Source: Vitrella brassicaformis
Lineage: Eukaryota > Sar > Vitrellaceae
Reading direction: 5' to 3'
Length of the DNA stretch: 49,574 bases
Assembly (NCBI GenBank): GCA_001179505.1
Contig: CDMY01000554.1
Coordinates: 3,163 to 52,736 of the forward strand
Position 1 is the stretch's first letter, and every line of letters begins with the position of its first letter. This document shows positions 45,943 to 49,574 of this stretch, piece after piece. Under the pieces are notes generated by a model. The model was not told the DNA's origin. It searched no databases and worked only from the letters and a program-made list of their open reading frames with translations. The position numbers were made by a program, and so were the translations under genes.

Positions 45943-47075
45943 ATGCCTCCACTAAGGAGCGTTGACTTCGTTCGCAAACCACCTCAAGACAACTTGAACT
46001 TGAAGCTTGCAGTCTTGGGGGCCGTGGGGGCCTGGGACAAAACGCCGACTCTCGTGAGGCGCAGAATGGTGTACACTCGCCGCACGGCGACGTCCAAGCT
46101 GGACCCCGAACTCAAGCATGTGTGGGAGAGGGGCAATGAGGAGAGCAGGGACTTCAAGACAACATCAGCCGGTGAGCGAAGCTGTAAGGAAAGAGGGCCG
46201 GGGCTGCAGCCCTACTACGCACACATCGGGCATTCTTCTGCCTCCCACACAAATGGACATGCACATGCAGAGATGAGTGAAGATGTGGAGGAGTTTCTTC
46301 GCTGGCGACAGGAGCGTCTGCAGTCCCGCAAGGAGTTCGAGATGAGCCAGGGGGTGGGCGACGAGGCCGTCAGCGACGACCCCATCGTCACAAAGGTAAC
46401 ATGAAACACACATACAGGGGCTCAACAGGCTGTCCATTCCTCTTGATGCTCTTTCTCCCCCGCAGCTTGCCAACGATATCATCAAGAATGAGAGACGTAG
46501 GCATACGTACAAACAGACAGACAGACAGACAAACAGGCAAACAGGACCTCCTGATCGTCTTATGTGGTTGTGCACCATGTGTGTCTGTGCCCAGGTGGCA
46601 AGGACATGCCTCACCGCCGTGACAACGTCCGTGAGCTGTTCTGTGCACCAACAGACAAGACCGATTCGACGCAGAAGAGCACACACAGTAAGGCAGAGGA
46701 CAATCCATATGCGGCACACTGACGGCTCAGCTGTCTGTTATGTGCGTGTATCAGTTTGGGACTCCCTTTTCACCAACGAAATGAGCAAACGCAACCCGTG
46801 AGCCATTTCGTTTGCGCAGCACATGTCATGTCTCCATTTCGTTTGCACAGCAATGTCATGTCTCGTCACACAGCAATATGCGCCCGTGTGCGTGTCTGTA
46901 TTGCCTTGTGTACGTCAGTGCCTACTGCAAGCAGAAATACGAGGAAAAGCGCTTTCTGGAAGATAAAGGTGGGAAAGCAGAAGACGTGCCTGTACCGCGA
47001 AAACATCGAGACACGCATCTCCACTCTGTGTGTTCCGTGTTTTCAGTGCGGTACAAGCACACCATGCGTGCCTGA
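45943..47075 (+). CDS. Uncharacterised charged protein, multi-exon
   Basis: Starts at ATG 45943 (MPPLRSVDFVRKPPQDNLNL). The first exon also contains KTPTLVRRRMVYTRRTATSK and LKHVWERGNEESRDFK. Later exons give SEDVEEFLRWRQERLQSRKE, LANDIIKNERR, DMPHRRDNVRELFCAP, WDSLFTNEMSKRNP, AYCKQKYEEKRFLEDK and VRYKHTMRA, with TGA at 47073-47075. The protein is hydrophilic and rich in Arg/Glu helices, with no membrane segment. I do not recognise it; the style resembles small structural (for example axonemal) proteins, but that is a guess. One intron carries a CAGA repeat (about 46507-46528). Confidence 0.65.
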
Positions 47076-47471
47076 GTGGGGTGGGGGGTCCATCGCGTAA
47101 CCAATTCATGGGTGTTTCGATCCATTGCGTAGTGTGCGCATGAACGGACTATCGAATGCATGCCATTACATGGTGTCTCTGCGGTTGTGCATGCGCTGAC
47201 GTACACTTGGTTGATTTCTGTGGCCCCCGCCCTGTAATACTCCTTCAGGCTCTTGATGTGTCAACTCATGGAAGATAGCAATTCCCAGGCACCCAGGACA
47301 TGCACAAACACACGACCGCGTGTCTGATTCTGCGCGAGGACAGCGTCGATACGGCTTTGGCCGGCTGGATCTCCCCACATCTGCGCATACATAGCACAAC
47401 GGGCGTCTGACGATTCGTCTCATGTGTACGTGTGGGAAATACGTAATGCGTACCGTACCGATTGATGCCCC
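47076..47471. other. Spacer between converging genes, nothing recognised
   Basis: About 400 bp with no motif or convincing open frame. Confidence 0.45.
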
Positions 47472-48703
47472 TTAAGTGGACTGCCCACGGCGCAGGAGCA
47501 AGTGACTGCTCATCAAAATATCCAAATCCCCGATCATGTCGTCCATTCTTTCCATGATGTCATTCACAATATCATCCTTGTGCCTTGCACCAACTATATC
47601 CACGACCCGCGACTGAGGTTTCCTTCGTTTGTTCTGCATATATGTCACATACCTTTTTCCGAGAGCAGATCCATCAGTTGCTGCTTGCAGATGAGTCCTT
47701 CTAGCAGTCGCGTCCTCTGCAGCATAAGCTCGCGTGCAGCATCTCCCTCTCGTCGCGCAGCGAGCGCTTCTTGTCCCTGCCTTTCTCCTGTATAGTCGAA
47801 TAAGAAATGCTTATAGAATCCAGTCAGTCATTTATCAATGTCTGTGGATTAGTGTATATGGGGTCGTACTTGTTTTATTTCGGTATCTAATTCATCGATC
47901 CTATTGCATAGGTAGTTGGCCTTCAGAGAGATGCGCTTCTCATCGGCTAGTAACTTAGCATAATCGCCTATCTCTCCCAGTCCCAGCAAACTTGCCGCCC
48001 GCTCCAGACCACACAGTCGATGGGTGGACCACAAAATCTCGCTGTGTATCCTCAGCCTTTTCGTCACGTCCTCTTCCTATACGCGAGTGCGAAACACAGC
48101 AGGTATCTATGGTTTTCGATCAATCGATCAGCTGTATTCGCTACTGTCTGCAATCCGTACTTGCCGCCGTCGTACGTCCAACGCCATTTCATCCTTCTTG
48201 AGCTCCTCAATATCGTTCTCCAATTGCTGAAGAGATCGCCTTATCTCTTGCCTTCTTTCTGGGTCTTTGTGAACCTGCCCCATCAGACGCCAGTATGAGC
48301 CATTCTTTAGGGCGAGTTGCATCAGAAGCCAGAGAGAGCTTTTGTTTATTTCCTCCTCCAAGATCTCTGTCGGGTCAGGCTGCTGGGGCGAGTCGCCAGT
48401 GCTTGCGGCCTGAACAAATGCCAACCATGGGGCACACACAGACTATGCATGAAGGTCCGATTGGTTGCGTTGAACCTGCCTGCCTGCCTCCCTTCTGCAT
48501 TCTCGCCTCCTTACTCTTCTGGTTCGAAGGCGCTTTTGTCCCAGCCGCAGGGCGGAATACGCAATCATACGCCGCCGGCTGGCGGGAGAAGCAGGGGAAG
48601 GGACGAAGGCGAAAGAAATCATGATGGCAGATGGCATCGCCAGCAGCACCAACTGAAGCGTGAAGGCCAGTGGGATGGGCAGCGACTGTCTGGAAGACGT
48701 CAT
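47472..48703 (-). CDS. Plastid-targeted coiled-coil protein, unknown
   Basis: The start at 48703 gives a signal peptide (MTSSRQSLPIPLAFTLQLVL) whose end reads ISFAF-VP, followed by a Ser/Arg-rich transit-like stretch (SPASRRRMIAYSALRLGQKR). This is the same plan as the phytoene desaturase-type protein. The mature part is almost all coiled coil: PTEILEEEINKSSLWLLMQL, DPERRQEIRRSLQQLENDIE, LCGLERAASLLGLGEIGDYA, ADEKRISLKANYLCNRIDEL, and AARELMLQRTRLLEGLICKQ. A final segment, IVNDIMERMDDMIGDLDILM, may be the C-terminus, ending at TAA 47472-47474, but its phase does not join cleanly, so the last exon is uncertain. An in-frame ATG at 48766 would precede the signal peptide and is less likely. Confidence 0.7.
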
Positions 48704-48790
48704 GGCAGCAGAACGCCTGCATCGCATGAATGAATAGATTGATACCTCCTTCCCGTCAGTTGACACTCGTACGCTCTCTTGCCTGGTGAT

Positions 48791-48880
48791 TCAAGAGTCT
48801 GTTGGTGACCCCCCTCCCCCCCCTCCCTCTGTTGCGAGCTTAGATCGCACTTCGAAGAAGATCTCCCAACAGACTCTTGC
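48791..48880. repeat. 14-bp inverted repeat with TG..CA-type inner ends
   Basis: CAAGAGTCTGTTGG (48791-48804) and CCAACAGACTCTTG (48867-48880) are exact reverse complements around about 62 bases. The spacer contains a C-rich run and a GCGAGCT element (48834-48840). The inner ends TGTTGG..CCAACA look like LTR or small transposon termini. Confidence 0.75.
48834..48840 (-). promoter_or_regulatory. AGCTCGC element upstream of the plastid coiled-coil gene
   Basis: On the minus strand it reads TAAGCTCGCAACAG, 131-137 bp upstream of the start at 48703. The AAGCTCGCAA context matches the sites at 157 and 24528. Confidence 0.4.
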
Positions 48881-49028
48881 TTGCAAAGACCATACCGTCA
48901 CGGAGAGGGCAGGGCGAAAGAAAGGCGTCGAGATCATGAATATCTGACAAGATTCATTGATGCTGTCGGATAAATAGCGTGCTCAGGTTGCTCGTAGAGT
49001 AGTTGATGACCAAGCAGATGGAGTCAGA

Positions 49029-49204
49029 GTCTTTTCTCTCTGAAAAGACCCAGTCTGCCTAACGCTATGGCGTTGGGCTTCCGCTGGAATAGGGCTCCGT
49101 TTCACGAAGCTACCTAAGAAAGCGGGTATCTCCCTGGGCTCTGGCCAGGGGTAACTGGCCAGACGGTATTATGTTTGGTTCTGCTGCTCGTTTCACGTAG
49201 CAGC
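49029..49204. other. Cluster of five stable hairpins
   Basis: Hairpins in a row: GTCTTTTC-tctct-GAAAAGAC (49029-49049), GCCTAACGC-tatg-GCGTTGGGC (49057-49078), a weaker GCTCCG-tttca-CGAAGC (about 49087-49103), TCTGGCCAG-gggtaa-CTGGCCAGA (49140-49163) and GCTGCTCG-tttca-CGTAGCAGC (49183-49204). The third and fifth share the loop core CGTTTCACG. This is much more structure than the neighbouring spacers show. It may be structured RNA of the retroelement LTR or an independent RNA gene. Confidence 0.55.
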
Positions 49205-49308
49205 CTGGGCTAGGGCTTGAGTACCCTTCGACACCCCCTCTCACTCAAGACCCTCTACGAAGCCTAGAGTGAAGCCATCTGCCAGATCTACATCTGCTCT
49301 GCCTCCCC

Positions 49309-49574
49309 TCATGTATCCATATCGGATTCCTCATCAGATTCCACATCCATCCTTGTGCCCCTCGGTACGAGGAAGTCTTGCGTGGCGTGTGACGGGTTGC
49401 TGAACAGTTTCTCTGTCACTGGTGTGTGCTTGCCTGCAGGCAGGTTCTTGGTGAGCACATCTGCCACGTTCTCAGCCGATGGGATCCAACCAACCTCCAC
49501 CTCGCCCGCCTCGACCTTCTCACGCACCAGGTGATACCTGACACGGATGGCCTTGGTCCTATCAGACATCTCTG
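49309..49574 (-). CDS. Copia-type polyprotein, C-terminal RNase H end (partial)
   Basis: The frame runs in from beyond the right edge and ends at TGA 49309-49311. It reads RTKAIRVRYHLVREKVEAGE, then VEVGWIPSAENVADVLTKNL, the end of the RNase H domain of Ty1/copia polyproteins (family pattern: RTKHI-I--HF-RE-V--GEI-V-YVPT--Q-AD-LTK-L). An acidic tail follows. RNase H removes RNA from the RNA-DNA hybrid during reverse transcription. Only about 85 residues are in view, so whether the element is intact cannot be judged. Confidence 0.85.
   Translation of the reverse strand, partial: EMSDRTKAIRVRYHLVREKVEAGEVEVGWIPSAENVADVLTKNLPAGKHTPVTEKLFSNPSHATQDFLVPRGTRMDVESDEESDMDT

Larger units (their letters stand above)
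48798..49574 (-). mobile_element. 3' end of a copia-type LTR retrotransposon (partial, runs off the window)
   Basis: Coding sequence at the right edge is the end of a copia polyprotein. Just past its stop, on the minus strand, a purine tract GAGTGAGAGGGGG (49234-49246) is followed at once by TGTCGAAGGG, the usual order of polypurine tract then 3' LTR start. A TATTTAT box-like word lies at about 48967-48974. The far end of the LTR is not certain; ACCAACA at 48798 is one candidate. No second LTR is in the window, so the boundary is inferred. Confidence 0.5.

Noticed and set aside
1-49574. tRNA, rRNA or snRNA genes
   Set aside because: I looked for tRNA-like box sequences and conserved rRNA/snRNA words and saw none I could support by eye; a tRNAscan-SE or Infernal run would be decisive.

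Overview
The window is nuclear DNA of an intron-rich, GC-rich eukaryotic microbe. Genes are broken into many short exons with GT..AG introns of about 60-150 bp, genes lie close together on both strands, and introns and spacers are full of TG, CAGA/TCTG and ATGG-type simple repeats. Two predicted proteins begin with a signal peptide followed by Phe and a basic stretch (SASAF-IP and ISFAF-VP). This is the bipartite presequence used for red-algal secondary plastids. Together with an m6A writer subunit, copia retroelement sequence and lineage-specific families, this suggests a chromerid-type photosynthetic alveolate such as Vitrella. The organism call is inference; no database could be searched.

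Layout. 0-1.7 kb (+): hinderin-like coiled-coil protein with unresolved frame changes. 2.9-6.6 kb (-): secreted subtilisin-like (S8) peptidase. 6.9-10.4 kb (+): secreted sulfatase with C-terminal LamG-like domains; the two secreted hydrolases are divergent over 278 bp. 11.6-14.9 kb (-): plastid-targeted phytoene desaturase-type FAD oxidoreductase, interrupted by a 300-N assembly gap. 15.0-15.8 kb: decayed coding remnant. 16.4-23.0 kb: two homologous genes in head-to-head orientation, 189 bp between start codons, with shared exon structure. 23.7-26.0 kb: a small basic signal-peptide protein (-) divergent from ribosomal protein S3a/eS1 (+). 26.7-29.2 kb (-): METTL14-type m6A methyltransferase subunit. 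29.8-32.3 kb (+): F-box-like protein. 32.7-33.8 kb (-): single-exon ankyrin protein. 34.4-39.9 kb (+): a multi-exon gene joining about seven membrane segments to an oxysterol-binding (ORP) domain. 40.3-41.1 kb (+): small secreted Cys-containing protein. 41.5-42.4 kb (-): four-helix membrane protein, divergent from a mitochondrial lipoyl-like protein (42.6-43.2 kb, +). 43.6-45.9 kb (-) and 45.9-47.1 kb (+): two unknown genes whose start codons are only 9 bp apart. 47.5-48.7 kb (-): plastid-targeted coiled-coil protein. 48.8-49.6 kb: 3' end of a copia-type retrotransposon, with a block of stable hairpins in its probable LTR.

The genes do not form one pathway. Shared themes are divergent promoters, a recurring AGCTCGC element upstream of about half of the genes, and organelle targeting (plastid carotenoid enzyme, plastid coiled-coil protein, mitochondrial lipoyl-like protein). 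Exon borders were placed by hand from splice signals, reading phase and family conservation. For the two-paralog locus, S3a, the secreted Cys protein, the lipoyl-like protein and most of the peptidase, the phases add up exactly. For others only the outer limits are given.
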